Assembly (NCBI GenBank): GCA_004369045.1
Contig: ML213508.1
Location: forward strand, 354,532-418,531
Length of the DNA stretch: 64,000 bases
Reading direction: 5' to 3'
Origin: Heliocybe sulcata
Lineage: Eukaryota; Basidiomycota; Agaricomycetes; Gloeophyllales; Gloeophyllaceae
Part shown: in pieces, positions 48,118-58,621 of the stretch
How positions within the stretch are numbered: position 1 is the first letter of the stretch
Layout of the letters: each line of letters opens with the position of its first letter
Position numbers and translations under genes: made by a program
The notes under the pieces: generated by a model
What the model saw: the letters and a program-made list of their open reading frames with translations, nothing else
The model's database searches: none
What the model was told of the DNA's origin: nothing

Positions 48118-51100
48118 ATGGCCTCCACGAACAGTCTGGCGCCGTTGACGCCATCGCGCGGTCCTATATCACCTAGCACGACGCTCGTGCAGCCCGTCAC
48201 TCCCAGCGGTTTATCGGTACTACCCCATCCGGTTGGGCCTCGTAGTCTTAATCGACCGACGTCTATCAGTGAGCTTGCGATAGTCGCCAAGGAGGGCCTA
48301 GGGAATGGCTTGAAGGATCTGAAGCATTACTTGCGCACCGCGCAGAGGTCGCGGGATTTGGGGAAGGAGTATGTCAAGGCTGGCGACCTGGAGGCTGCGT
48401 TCGTAGAGTTTGCAAGGGCGGCGACGATTGTACTCGATATCCTGCCGAGACATCGGGACTATCTGACTCTGTTGAACGAGTCGCAGAGGCATAATCTTGG
48501 ACTGGTGCGTTGTCTCTCATTCCTATGCACTCCTATTTTTCTCGTGTGCTATGGAACGAGTCTTGAAGAGAAGGACTGCTGCACCGCTAGAGCAGTGCAG
48601 TGGACGCCGCGGTGGTCTCATTCCCCGACTTTGAATGGGGTCAATATGTGAAGAGGGTCTCGGGTTGCGTTGCTATCTCTCGACGCCTGCAGCGAAGGCA
48701 TAACGACTTCCACCAATGGAGCGTATCTGCTACGGGAATTACCACAGATGCGCACTGAGCATTGTGCCAAAATGACGGCGCAAGTGGTGCTTGGTGGTGC
48801 ATCCCGCTATTCCAAAGTGCTGATGGTGCCAGACCAGAAAATCACTGGTAATTCCTGTAGCAGTCTGCACTTCCGTCCGTTCCTCTCAAGTCCTGGTCCT
48901 TGCGGTCCTCAGTGTCGGTCGTAGTCCTCGAGATTGAGGGTCGAGGACCGGACCCTGCAACACTACTGGTAGCAAGTATGCTCTAATGTCGGTGCAGTTC
49001 GAGTCATAGACAGGCGTCTCGCATCTGGAAGGGCTGGGTGATTTGCACACTGTTTGTACACCAGGGCAGAGTTGGTTCTGAGGTACGTCTACTGCATGCC
49101 CTTATGTAGCTGATCGTGTCTGATGACGTCTTATAGATAGGGATGCGAGCAGTGAATTACTAGCATTGTGCGCAAGCAGGCCCGAGATCTTGCCCAGATT
49201 GTAGAGTCACTTGTCTAGCCATCTCCCCTGTTTCTGTCTCTTCCGTCCTATCTATTGTCTAATGGGATGCATGCTAATCTCCATCTACCACACAGAATGG
49301 GCAAGACATTTTGTCAAATCTGAGTAAGATTAAGCCGACGCTTGTGGAGCGGTATGAACGCTGGCACGCGTCGCACGAACAGTCGGATTCGTCGTCCCCG
49401 GGCCCGCTGACTCCCCAGACGTACCAAGAAGACCCCGCGATCGCGCCGAGGAGCCGCACTGAGCGCTTTCCTATCCAGGAGGAGGACCAGTACGCGTCTG
49501 CCAGGGGAAAGCCGAGAGAAAGCCGGGTCGACGACGATGGGCGGAGAGCCAGCTCAGATGACGAAGCCAGACGGAGAGATAGGATAGAGGGTGCTCGCCG
49601 TAGGCAGGCAGACGACTATGCACGACGGCAGCAGGAGGAAGCGAGACGACGAGACGACGAGCAGAGACCGAGGGAGGGGGCAACACAGTATGCCCACCGA
49701 GAGCGCTCGCCTCTTTACGGCCCTCGTCCCTCGGACAGCGACGCCCTCGCTGCTCGGATGGACGACATGCGGATAAGCCCTAGCGAAGAGGCCGCACGTA
49801 GGCGAGCAGAAGAGGCCGCGAGAAGGATGGACGGTCGGCGGCGAGAGGAGGCGGACGGCATCATGAGACGGCAGCAGGAAGCGGAAGCGGAGGCTCGCGC
49901 GGCCCGGGGCCAGGCCAGCTCGCCCTACATCCCTCCGCCCCTCCCCTCTGCGTACGCGCATGAGCAGCAGGAAACGCGTAGAACGCGGGGGGCGGACGAG
50001 GCGGCGCGCGCTGCTTATCAGGCGCTCAACCCACCGGTGCCCGGCTTTCCCGTTTCTGCCCCACCGAATGTGATCAGCTCTGCGCAGCAAGCGGCGGCGA
50101 TGCGGGAGCGCGAAGTGTTGGCACGGAAACAGCACGAAACGCAGGCCATCGCGCGCGCGGCTGCACAGTCGCAGACACCCGCCTCATCATCAGCGCTGCC
50201 TGCCCCGACTGCCGTGAGTGCTTCGCAATATCAGTTTTTGGAGTCGCACCACAGACAGGGCGTCCCGATCATGCCCTTGGAGAGCCCGAGCAAGTACGAA
50301 GAGGATTCATCTACCGACGTGTCTGTGCACGAGGCACCGTCGACAGCGATGCGGCGCGGCAAAGAGCCTGAGCGGACGCCGTCGAAGCCACCAAGGAGGA
50401 CGTAAGCGGATATTGAGCCTGAGGTATTATCGTCGTCCTGATCTTCTTTTCACTAGCCCCTCATACCCTATTCCGGTGACCACCACTTCCCCTCCACCAT
50501 CAGACCTGGGTCCCATTCGGTACCCATCACTGATGAGCACACACCAGATGACCCAGGGCTATACACCGTCGCTGGAGTCGATGTTCCGGAACCAAGCGCC
50601 CCCGCCTCCGTCGTCCAACTTGCTCTTCGACACGCATGGCTCTGATCCGTACTCGAGCATACCGCGCCCAATTGCGTCTTCGTACGGCCCGCATGGCGTA
50701 TCGTATCCGCAGATGCCACAATCTCATCACCACCACCATCACCGCAGTCAGCCAAGCAATGGCCCGTCGCCCTCGTATCCGACGCAACCTTCGCCGATTG
50801 GGTCAACTGGGTCAGGTTCGGATCGAATAACGAAGGCAGACTCCCAGGCAGACGGCTCCGTGGGCGAACTGAAGACTGTGAACCTCCCACGGGACTGCCT
50901 ACCGCGCTTCTTGTCCATCGCTGCCGCCAACACTGCGCGAAATCGGGAGACGTGCGGGCTACTGCTGGGCAAGGACAAGGGCCACAAGTTCGTCGTGTCG
51001 ACCATGCTTATCCCGAAGCAGCGCGCCACGAGCGATACGTGCACGATGGAAGAGGAAGAGCTGGTGCTCGCGTTCCAGGAAGAACGGAACCTGATCACTC

Positions 51101-51626
51101 TAGGATGGGTGAGTACAGGGCTCCGTAACTCTAGCAGTTCGCCGCCCTGACTGCTGCTGTCTTCGTTATAGATCCATACGCATCCTACGCAGTCATGTGA
51201 GTCACTGACCGTAGCAATCTGTGGTAACTAAATCTGGACTAATATACGCGCATTTCAGGCTTCATGTCATCCGTTGATCTGCATACGCACTGCGGTTTCC
51301 AGAGAATGCTACCCGAGTCGTTCGCCGTTGTGTGCGCCCCGACGTCTACGCCGAAGTGATTGTTTCTCCTTTCTGCGTACAGACGCGTTACTGACGGGAT
51401 TGCCGATTCAGTTTTGGTATCTTCCGTCTGACAGATCCTCCAGGTTTGCAGACAATCCTGGACTGCAAGGCGAAGGAGGCCTTCCACCCTCATCCTGATG
51501 TTCCTATATATACAGTAAGTTCTCGCCGCATCTTGTCATTTCAATCACTTACTTGGCATACAGGACGCGGACAAAGGGCATGTAGTAATGAAAGACATGA
51601 GCCTAGAGATCGTGGACTTGCGCTGA
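48118..51626 (+). CDS. sst2: AMSH/Sst2-type JAMM deubiquitinase
   Basis: Seven exons (48118-48504, 49296-50401, 50457-51108, 51172-51196, 51259-51355, 51412-51514, 51564-51626) give 810 residues in frame. Residues about 55-145 form a USP8-type dimerisation and MIT-like helical domain ([20 protein letters not shown], ending RHNLGLNGQDIL). A long Arg/Glu/Ala-rich coil and a Pro/Ser/His-rich linker follow. The C-terminal MPN+ domain starts [19 protein letters not shown] and carries the JAMM zinc site THPTQSCFMSSVD with the upstream Glu in [30 protein letters not shown] and [11 protein letters not shown] come after it. The family cuts K63-linked ubiquitin chains from endosomal cargo together with ESCRT-0. 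The first intron is about 790 nt, far longer than all others here (separate entry). Confidence 0.92.
48505..49295 (+). other. Unusually long first intron of the AMSH-like gene
   Basis: The exons on both sides join perfectly (RHNLGL then NGQDIL), so this is an intron of 791 nt, while its neighbours are 50-63 nt. It starts GTGCGT and ends CACACAG. Inside it I see no exon or long open frame. A short perfect inverted repeat (GTCCTCGA at 48924-48931, TCGAGGAC at 48941-48948) could form a hairpin. It probably contains an inserted sequence. Confidence 0.7.
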
Positions 51627-51922
51627 TTATTCTCTTATTCCTCTAACATCTCCTCTTCGGCATGCCTCAGATTGGAATTTGCGTTTGCGATCATATACAT
51701 TGTAATTTACAGCATTGCATTACTGTACCTTTCACTTATAACTGTACGATTATACGGAGAATTTCATGCGATGAGTGTCTATAGCATTGATTTGGGTCGG
51801 ACTCTGCTGGTGCCCAGCTTAATCTATGCAGCATGGCTGGCGCTGGTCGGGTAAGGCAGACTGAGCCAGGAGATAGACGTGCAGTGGAAGAAGTAGGAAA
51901 ATACAAGACAATACCACTACCC

Positions 51923-53361
51923 CTACTTTTTGCGACTCCCTCCCGCTTTCTTAGACTTCCCAAAGGACTTGCCCTCAAACCCGGGTCTCGCTTTACTCTT
52001 CCCCGCACTACCCTTGCCGCCCTTCCGCCTCTCCGCCCGCAATGCGAGATTGTCGGTTCTCTTCTTCTGCCTCGCAGCCATCTGGTCCTTGACGTCTTTC
52101 TTCCTCTCGTCCCTTCAAACGACTTCAATACGACATAACCCATGCTTATAGTAGATGGGACGCACCAAGCCTTCTTACTCTTCGTCTTCTCCTTATCCTT
52201 CCGCTTCGCAGCCTTCTTCAGCCTTGCCTCATCGTCCTTGACTTTCACGCCCTCAAGCCGTGCCTCTGCTTTCTCCCACTTGGCCTTCTCCTCGATGGCT
52301 TTGCGCTTCTCTTCAGGCAGTGCTGCGATCTTCTCCTTCCGTGCCTCCAGCTGCTGCAAAGCCTGCTTGGGATCAGAGGTTGTCTTAACGTGTTGGAGCT
52401 TCTTATTCGAGATGTTGGATGATCCGGCGACGGTTGAAAAAGTGACGTTTGTGAGGGTGTCCTTGGGATCTCGAGACGGACCGGCTTTTGAGGTGGATGG
52501 TTGGTCGACGAGCAATGGTGCAGGCTACAGGCACGCATGTCAACATGCACTCTGAAAAAAAAAATACGTGGAATCACGCACCTTGCTCTGGTTGCCTTTA
52601 TCCTGCCCCTTATCCTTCCCAGGCTTCTCCTTCTTCTCCTTCTCCAGCCTGATCTTCTCCTTCGTCTCCTTCCGCCTCCTCTCGCGCATCAGGGCCCTCT
52701 GCCTCCTCCGCTCCTCAATAAGCTCGTCCTTGCTGCTCGGCTGGTCCCCGCCTTCCCACTTTCCTTTGCGCAATTGCGCCATGCGCGCATGCAGCTTCTG
52801 GCGCAACTCTCCTATACCTCCTGTTTGAGGCATAGGCACCAGGCGGACATCGCCGGCGATAGTCTCCATTCCCATAATGACATTACCAGTGTCAACGTCC
52901 ATAGCTTCTTCGTCCGCACTTTCCTCAACGGATTCTGCTCTTTGTTTGCCTTTTCCCTTTGCTTGCCGCTGGGCAGCCTCGTTCTGTATGTCGACGATTG
53001 TCTTATTGTTCTCGGGGTCGAGCTACGGGGCAATGAGCAAGAGTGTAATCAGAAGTTACTGTATGCGAGTACCTTTTCGCGCTTGGCCTTCTTTGACATC
53101 TCCTTGATAGCTTGCTTAGGAGCCCTTGTCTTCTTGCTATGTTTCTGATATTTTGATGCAGCCTTAATGGTACCCACGTATGAATATCCAGACAGTATCC
53201 GGTGAAAAATGAATGGAGCAAACCTGCTCTTCGGTTTCATCTTCGACGATATAGTACTTTGCAGGGATTAGCTTCAGCAGCGATTCGAATGTATCGTTAT
53301 GCCTCTCTAAAGAGCTCCTGAGAACGTCATGAGGCGTAGGTACAGCTGTTGGCGTCGACAT
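51923..53361 (-). CDS. RRP14: Ribosome biogenesis protein SURF6/Rrp14
   Basis: The protein begins MSTPTAVPTPHDVLRSSLER (53361) with the conserved HNDTFESLLKLIPAKYYI block. Then come SKYQKHSKKTRAPKQAIKE and KAKREKLDPENNKTIVDIQN, an acidic insert, IGELRQKLHARMAQLRK, and EERRRQRALMRERRRKETKE. The SURF6 core follows: TFSTVAGSSNISNKK and DPKQALQQLEARKEKIAAL, then KAKWEKAEARLEGVKVKDD. The last exon has WDERKKDVKDQMAARQKKR and a basic Gly/Lys tail. SURF6 is a nucleolar RNA- and DNA-binding protein needed to make both ribosomal subunits. At least four introns; the last one lies near 52100. The stop is at 51923-51925. Start codon is 108 bp from that of the divergent methyltransferase gene. Confidence 0.93.
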
Positions 53362-53469
53362 GAGGATGAGCGAAGGGTGTAGAGACAGAAGACAGGAAAG
53401 CGAGAGTCGCGGCTCGGTTAGCGCCCACGCGACTTTTCTCTTGTTCACTCCTGGATATCATCGCTGCCA
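53362..53469. promoter_or_regulatory. Compact divergent promoter, SURF6 and methyltransferase
   Basis: 108 bp lie between the two start codons, too little for separate promoters with leaders, so the two genes probably share control elements. No TATA box is visible. Confidence 0.5.
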
Positions 53470-55360
53470 ATGATGCGAGACTTTAGTCAGGCAGAAATTG
53501 AAGAGGAAGAGAGATATTTCCATAATGTTATGGAGACATTTCGCCAATATGCATCGTACTCGGTAAATCCAACCTTACCGTACGGTAATCACGATTCAGC
53601 TGAAGGAACGCATCGGTGCTGAAATGCACTCCACTCTAGCTTGCAGCGAATAATAGGCGTCGAAAGGACTTTTATACTCTACCTCTGGAGGACCGACAAT
53701 TGCTCGACGAGCTCGGTTACAAGCAGAAGCTGGACGAGGTTGACAAGGCTATTTTAGCGAACGCCGAATTCCTGCAGGAAGTGGTGCAGGACCCAGAGAT
53801 CTTCGGACACGATGGAGAGAAAGACGAGCAAGAGTCAGAGCTGGTGACTGGAGAAGGCTATAGAGGCGGTATGTCTGGTAGTCACTTCGCGATCTGCCAT
53901 CTCTAATCACCGAGCGTCTCGCAGGAGAGTCCATGCACCTGCATGATCATGGTCATTCCCACTCGCATAGTGATCCACATGCTGGACATACTCACTCTCA
54001 TGGAGCATCCTTGAATTTTGGTTCTGGCTCCGAAGGAGGGTCTCAAAGATCCAGACGATATCGACCCACGGATGCCGACATGGACAAGTTACGGAGTACC
54101 CTCAAACAATTCGTACGCGACTGGAGCGAGGAGGTACTTACCGGCAATCTCTCTATCACCGCGATGAGTTGATGGTACAGAACTCAGGGCAAGGCGGAAA
54201 GAGAAGCATGCTACAAGCCCATGCAAGGTGCTCTTGTGGAGCATTTCGCCCACGTTCCTGTCGAAGAAAGGTCCTAATTGCGATTGGCACTTTTGTACAA
54301 GGCTCATTCACGTGCTTCTATTATGATGCGTGGCAGACTATCCTTGCGAGTGCTCGTGCCCGGTGCAGGTATGGCGAGGCTCGCCTGGGATATCGCCCAG
54401 CTGGGTACGTCGTAATGGTTCAGCTTTTCTATCCCTCGAGCACCTATTGACGGCTTGTCCAGGATTCGCGTGCCAAGCAAATGAATTTTCGCATTACATG
54501 CTGCTAGCCTCGCATTTCATCTTGAACCGGTGAGGAATCTCGCCTTGGTGACGAGTCGCGTTGATATACTCACGGATCCCTACAGGACGGCAGAGATTGG
54601 GCAGCATCAGATCTACCCTTACGTGCATAGTTTCTCAAACCTGCAAAACCGCTCGTCATTACTCAGGCATGCGTCCATTCCGGACGTTTTGCCTTCCTCA
54701 TTGCCCCCAAGCTCTGATTTCTCAATGGTCGCAGGCATGTGGCACCTACTACGTTTATTCAGGAGAACCTGAGCCTTACTTCCTAGGTGATTTTGAGGAG
54801 ATTTATGGTGACAGTGGAAGCGAGATGAAGACATCAGTCGAACATTGGGACGCCATCGTGACGTGCTTCTTCATCGATACTGTGGGTCGCCTCATAGAAC
54901 CTCGCGCAAAGAACCACTTACATAGAATACATCTGCCATAGGCCAAGAACATCGTCAATTACCTTCGTATATTGCATCGAATCCTGAAGCCTGGCGGCGT
55001 GTGGATCAATCTCGGTCCGTCTTACTATGCACTTGCGTGTCTCGTAGTTTCTGGACTAAAGAATTGTACGCGCGTCAATAGGGCCGCTGCTGTGGCACTT
55101 TGAGAACAATACGACCAATGATCCGTCTGTCGAGCTCGATCTGGAAGAGGTCAAGACCCTGGCTTGTCAAATCGGATTTGAGTTCCATGTACGTGCCCCG
55201 ATCGACCCGCTTCCCATACACCTGATTAACGAGTGCTGGATAATGATGCGCGTTTTGGCAGAACGAGAGGACCGTTGAGACGACGTATGTAAATAACCAA
55301 CAGAGTATGTTAGGTTATGTGTATCACGCGGCCTTCTGGTGCGCTACCAAGCAGGCGTAG
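53470..55360 (+). CDS. Carnosine N-methyltransferase-like protein (N2227 family)
   Basis: The first exon reads MMRDFSQAEIEEEERYFHNV (53470). Then come NRRRKDFYTLPLEDRQLLDE, LRSTLKQFVRDWSEE and the methyltransferase motifs: LIPGAGMARLAWDIA (SAM-binding motif I), CQANEFSHYMLLASHFILNR, GDFEEIYG, WDAIVTCFFIDTAKNIVNYL, LHRILKPGGVWINLGPLLWH and LACQIGFEFH. It ends MLGYVYHAAFWCATKQA at TAG 55358-55360. The family (human CARNMT1, yeast YNL092W) methylates an imidazole N of carnosine and can methylate protein histidines; fungi usually lack carnosine, so the true substrate is open. A His-rich insert (MHLHDHGHSHSHSDPHAGH, near 53935-53995) stands between the N-terminal helices. About eight short introns. 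Motif I has Met where human has Leu-Gly. Confidence 0.9.
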
Positions 55361-55606
55361 ACCTGGAAGCGTGGAGCGCTGTAGTCGTAAACTGCTTGTA
55401 CCTAGTACAACCAAAAAGCGCTTCCCTAGGAGCCTACTAGGGGACGTCGAAGTATTGTCTGCCCCATCATCTTCCATTGAGTCAGCACAGTCGGCATCGG
55501 GCGATTGCATGACAGAGGTGACTCGACCGATCCTTTATAAATTGGAAGATCAAGGTTGCCCATATTCGTGCCCTGCAGGCGAAGCTTTCCTTGCCCAGAG
55601 ATCAAG

Positions 55607-56536
55607 ATGTTACTCGACTTCATAACTCTGGACGTCTTCACCGACACGCGATACGCCGGCAATCCTCTGGCTGTCGTGTCGGTGCCATCAGTGGATGCTC
55701 TGACACCAGAACAGAAACAAGCGATCGCCAAAGAATTCAACTTCAGCGAGACAGTCTTCATCTATCCCGCAACGAATGATGGGATGCCGGAGGTTGCGGT
55801 CAGCATCTACACGCCAAAGCAAGAGTTGCCCTTTGCGGGGCATCCAACCGTTGGTAGTACCTACTTTCTCTTGGGTATCGGGCCCCTGAAGGGGAGAAGG
55901 GAGGCAGTTTTGAAGACGCTGTCTGGCTTGACGCCAGTCTCTTACAACCCGACCACTTCGAGAGGGTCGGTCAGCGTAGCGCATGATGTCCTGATCCACA
56001 GACCATATAGAGAGTTGTCTGGGAAGATCCTGGGGCTGTCGGACGGAGACTTGGTTGAGCTGCCAGGGGGTGGCGTCGCGCTCTCGTCCATCGTCAAAGG
56101 AATGACGTTCTTGATGGTGCAGGTCAAAGACCTGGATGCCCTTGGGCGGTTGCGAGGTACTACACAAGATATTGTCATCGACGCCACGGGGGAGAGAAAG
56201 GATGAGAAGGACTGGTTGGTTAATTTCGTGGGGGCGTACTGTTTCGTTGTCACCGGCGAGGCAGAGGGTGTGACGAGGGTCAGGGCGAGGATGTTGTTCG
56301 GGATTGGGGAGGAGGACCCGGCGACGGGGAGTGCTGCCAGTGCGTTTGGCGCGTGGATGAGTTTGACGAATGCGCCGGCGGGACAGGGTGAACAGAGGTA
56401 TGAGATTACGCAGGGTGTCGAGATGGGTCGGAGGAGTGAGATTGGAGTGAGTGTGAGGAAGGGGGAGAGAGGGATTGAGGAGGTGATGCTGCAGGGACAG
56501 GCCGTGAAGGTGATGGAGGGGCAGATTGAGATTTGA
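55607..56536 (+). CDS. PhzF-family isomerase/epimerase-like protein
   Basis: A single exon of 309 residues, one of the few intron-less genes here. The N-terminal half has FITLDVFTDTRYAGNPLAVV and EFNFSETVFIYP, where the Glu of FSET is the catalytic acid of the family, and TPKQELPFAGHPTVGSTYFL. The second half repeats the fold with FGIGEEDPATGSAASAFGAW and ends VKVMEGQIEI. PhzF proteins are cytosolic, cofactor-free isomerases; the bacterial founder acts in phenazine synthesis, but most fungal members have unknown substrates. The ATG at 55607 is chosen because the conserved beta strand LLDFITLDVFT starts right behind it. It lies near an adenylate-forming reductase gene, so a role in a small-molecule pathway is possible but unproven. 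Confidence 0.92.
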   Translation: MLLDFITLDVFTDTRYAGNPLAVVSVPSVDALTPEQKQAIAKEFNFSETVFIYPATNDGMPEVAVSIYTPKQELPFAGHPTVGSTYFLLGIGPLKGRREAVLKTLSGLTPVSYNPTTSRGSVSVAHDVLIHRPYRELSGKILGLSDGDLVELPGGGVALSSIVKGMTFLMVQVKDLDALGRLRGTTQDIVIDATGERKDEKDWLVNFVGAYCFVVTGEAEGVTRVRARMLFGIGEEDPATGSAASAFGAWMSLTNAPAGQGEQRYEITQGVEMGRRSEIGVSVRKGERGIEEVMLQGQAVKVMEGQIEI

Positions 56537-57045
56537 GCGTAAAATATTGTGATATGAAACAGACTGGCGCGTTAGTACGGGCGAGGTGAACGACGGAGCT
56601 GGCATGCGGAAAGATTCAGACGAAGTCCGAGACATGCTGCACCGTGCCTTTCTTGTCCGCTATGCGAGATGGATCAGAGTAATTAGCCAAACGAGAATAG
56701 AAAGAGGGACCCGATAATTCTGGGAAGGGACAACCAGGACTTTTATCGCCACCTACTATACCAATACTACAATGCGACGTACTGATGCAATCACAACAAG
56801 ACTTAATTTTTGCGTGGTTGGAAGGTCGGTCCGCATGATTGGTGGGGAAGCTAATAATGAGGCACTGGTTCAGGGTAGATTTAGGTTGTTGGAGGTGAGC
56901 TTGTTGTAAGTATAGCTGCGTGGATTACTTTCAGCATCGCTCCATGGTGCATTGACACGAAACCAAGAACCTAGTCAAGAAAGTTGAGTCTCATGCACTG
57001 GGATAGGAAAGATAACAACGCCTACGGGTCTGCCACGTCTCCACC
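56537..57045. other. Convergent 3' intergenic region
   Basis: 509 bp between the PhzF-like gene and the unknown minus-strand gene. Only short frames without motifs are seen. Confidence 0.5.
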
Positions 57046-58000
57046 TCAATCGGAACCTCCGTCACCAGCAAGCTCTCGAAGCGCATCTCGTCCATCAACA
57101 AATAAGCTGAAGCCCATGTTGTCCCGTTTCTCTTCTCCGTATCCCTTCTCGGCGAACAACCAGCATGTCTTGGCCAAGGCATCTTCCCTCTCTCCAGCCA
57201 TCTCTACGAATCTCTTGCTCCGCTTCTGCTCCTCGCAAGCCTTCTGTACAGCTACCCCGAACGCCTCCTCCATTTCCGACACAAACTTTCTTGATAGCTG
57301 GACCTTCAGGTCCTCAGTATCGTCCTCCAGCTCGAGCTCCTCCTCAATGGTCAAGCCAGAGCGCTCTCTCGCAGCATCTAATTCGCTCCGAATGGTTTCG
57401 AAAGAGATAAAGTCGCCATAAGGTTGTTGCCACAGATCGCATACACCTTCTATTGAGGTATTGTAGGTGAGGAACGTGTCCATGACTTCTTCAATATACG
57501 CTAGTAGGATGTAGAATGCGCGCGTTCCATCGCCAAACTCTGTGAGCCTTGTCAGAACACTTCAATTAGTCGATGATGCGGTTTCTCAGGAACGTACTTT
57601 TCGGGCGATCAAGCTTGGTCAAGGCGACTCCGGTCTGGCCGATGAAGTTCCACACCTCCATTATATCTACTACGAGCCTGACTCGCTTACGAATATCGTG
57701 TTTAGCGGGCTCAATGAAGCCTCTGGCTAGCCGCTTCATCATGCTTCGGACTTCATCCTCCAAGTCGCGTCGGCCATATACACGGACGTTGAGCTTTCCA
57801 ATAAGGTGTTCTTTGAGCGAATCAGAGGCCTCTGCAAGTGCAGCCTTATCATTCACTGCGCCTGCGCTACAGAGATCCTGAAATATCTTCTCCAGGGTCG
57901 CAGGCGGGTTTCGTTGCAATTCGTCCCAGTCGGCTTTGAATTGTTCTCTCTTCTCCCATGCCGCGATACGCTTCTTTTTTGCGGGAGGTTCGACAGACAT
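57046..58000 (-). CDS. Helical protein of unknown function
   Basis: Two minus-strand exons (from 58000 to about 57598, and from about 57541 to 57046) give roughly 300 residues, joined as LDRPK|FGDGTRAFYILLAYIEE. I do not recognise a family. The N-terminus has a basic patch (PPAKKKRIAAWEKREQFKAD) that could be a nuclear signal. The middle is predicted to be helical (EVRSMMKRLARGFIEPAKHD, RVRLVVDIMEVWNFIGQTG). The second exon has an acidic helix (GLTIEEELELEDDTEDLKVQ) and ends AEKGYGEEKRDNMGF...RELAGDGGSD. No membrane segment, signal peptide or catalytic motif is visible. It lies between a PhzF-like gene and an adenylate-forming reductase, on the same strand as the latter, but nothing in its sequence ties it to a pathway. 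Confidence 0.7.
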
Positions 58001-58621
58001 ACGTGTGTTTCAGTTAGCAGAAGTGATGCGATACGGTCTTATGAGACTGATTGAGTTCAAAAGTCAGCACTACAGTGCCAGACCGAGTCCGACGTTAAAT
58101 TGGCCGGGAGTCGCGCCTTGTCACACCTCACGTGATATGTGACATTTACAGAGCCCTCATTGCAGAAAAAGCTTATCCTTCCTTACATCAATGCTGGAAG
58201 CGAGCAGTTGCAAGTAGTGGGGCCGCAGGTCGTGTAGTCTGCGGGGGTGTGCCATGCGACAACAAGACGCGGGTTCTCGACCAAGCTGGACAATGACGAC
58301 ACGCTCGAGGAGGGCGAGATGGTGGGTCCTGCGGGCTGCCTGAACACCGGGAGGTACGACGTGGTTTAGAGGAAAATCCCAGTTGAGAGCGGGGCCACAG
58401 CATACTGCTTAGAACGACCCGACAGGGTCAAGATATTTGTTGAGCAGATTGGGCTGTATTTCATCTCAATGGGTGGGCAAGACGGCCAGCACTTCAGTGC
58501 AAGACAGTTTCAGCAGGAGGGTGGCAATGGAGGACTTCTCGTAGCCTGGTATAGCGCCTCATGCTAGAAAGGGATATTGTTTACGTTCCAACCGATCTAC
58601 GTTGTCCGCTGTACAGTTACT
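58001..58621. other. Intergenic region between the unknown gene and the reductase
   Basis: 621 bp. The right part is the 3' flank of the reductase gene and the left part the promoter of the unknown gene. No motif-bearing frame is seen. Confidence 0.5.
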
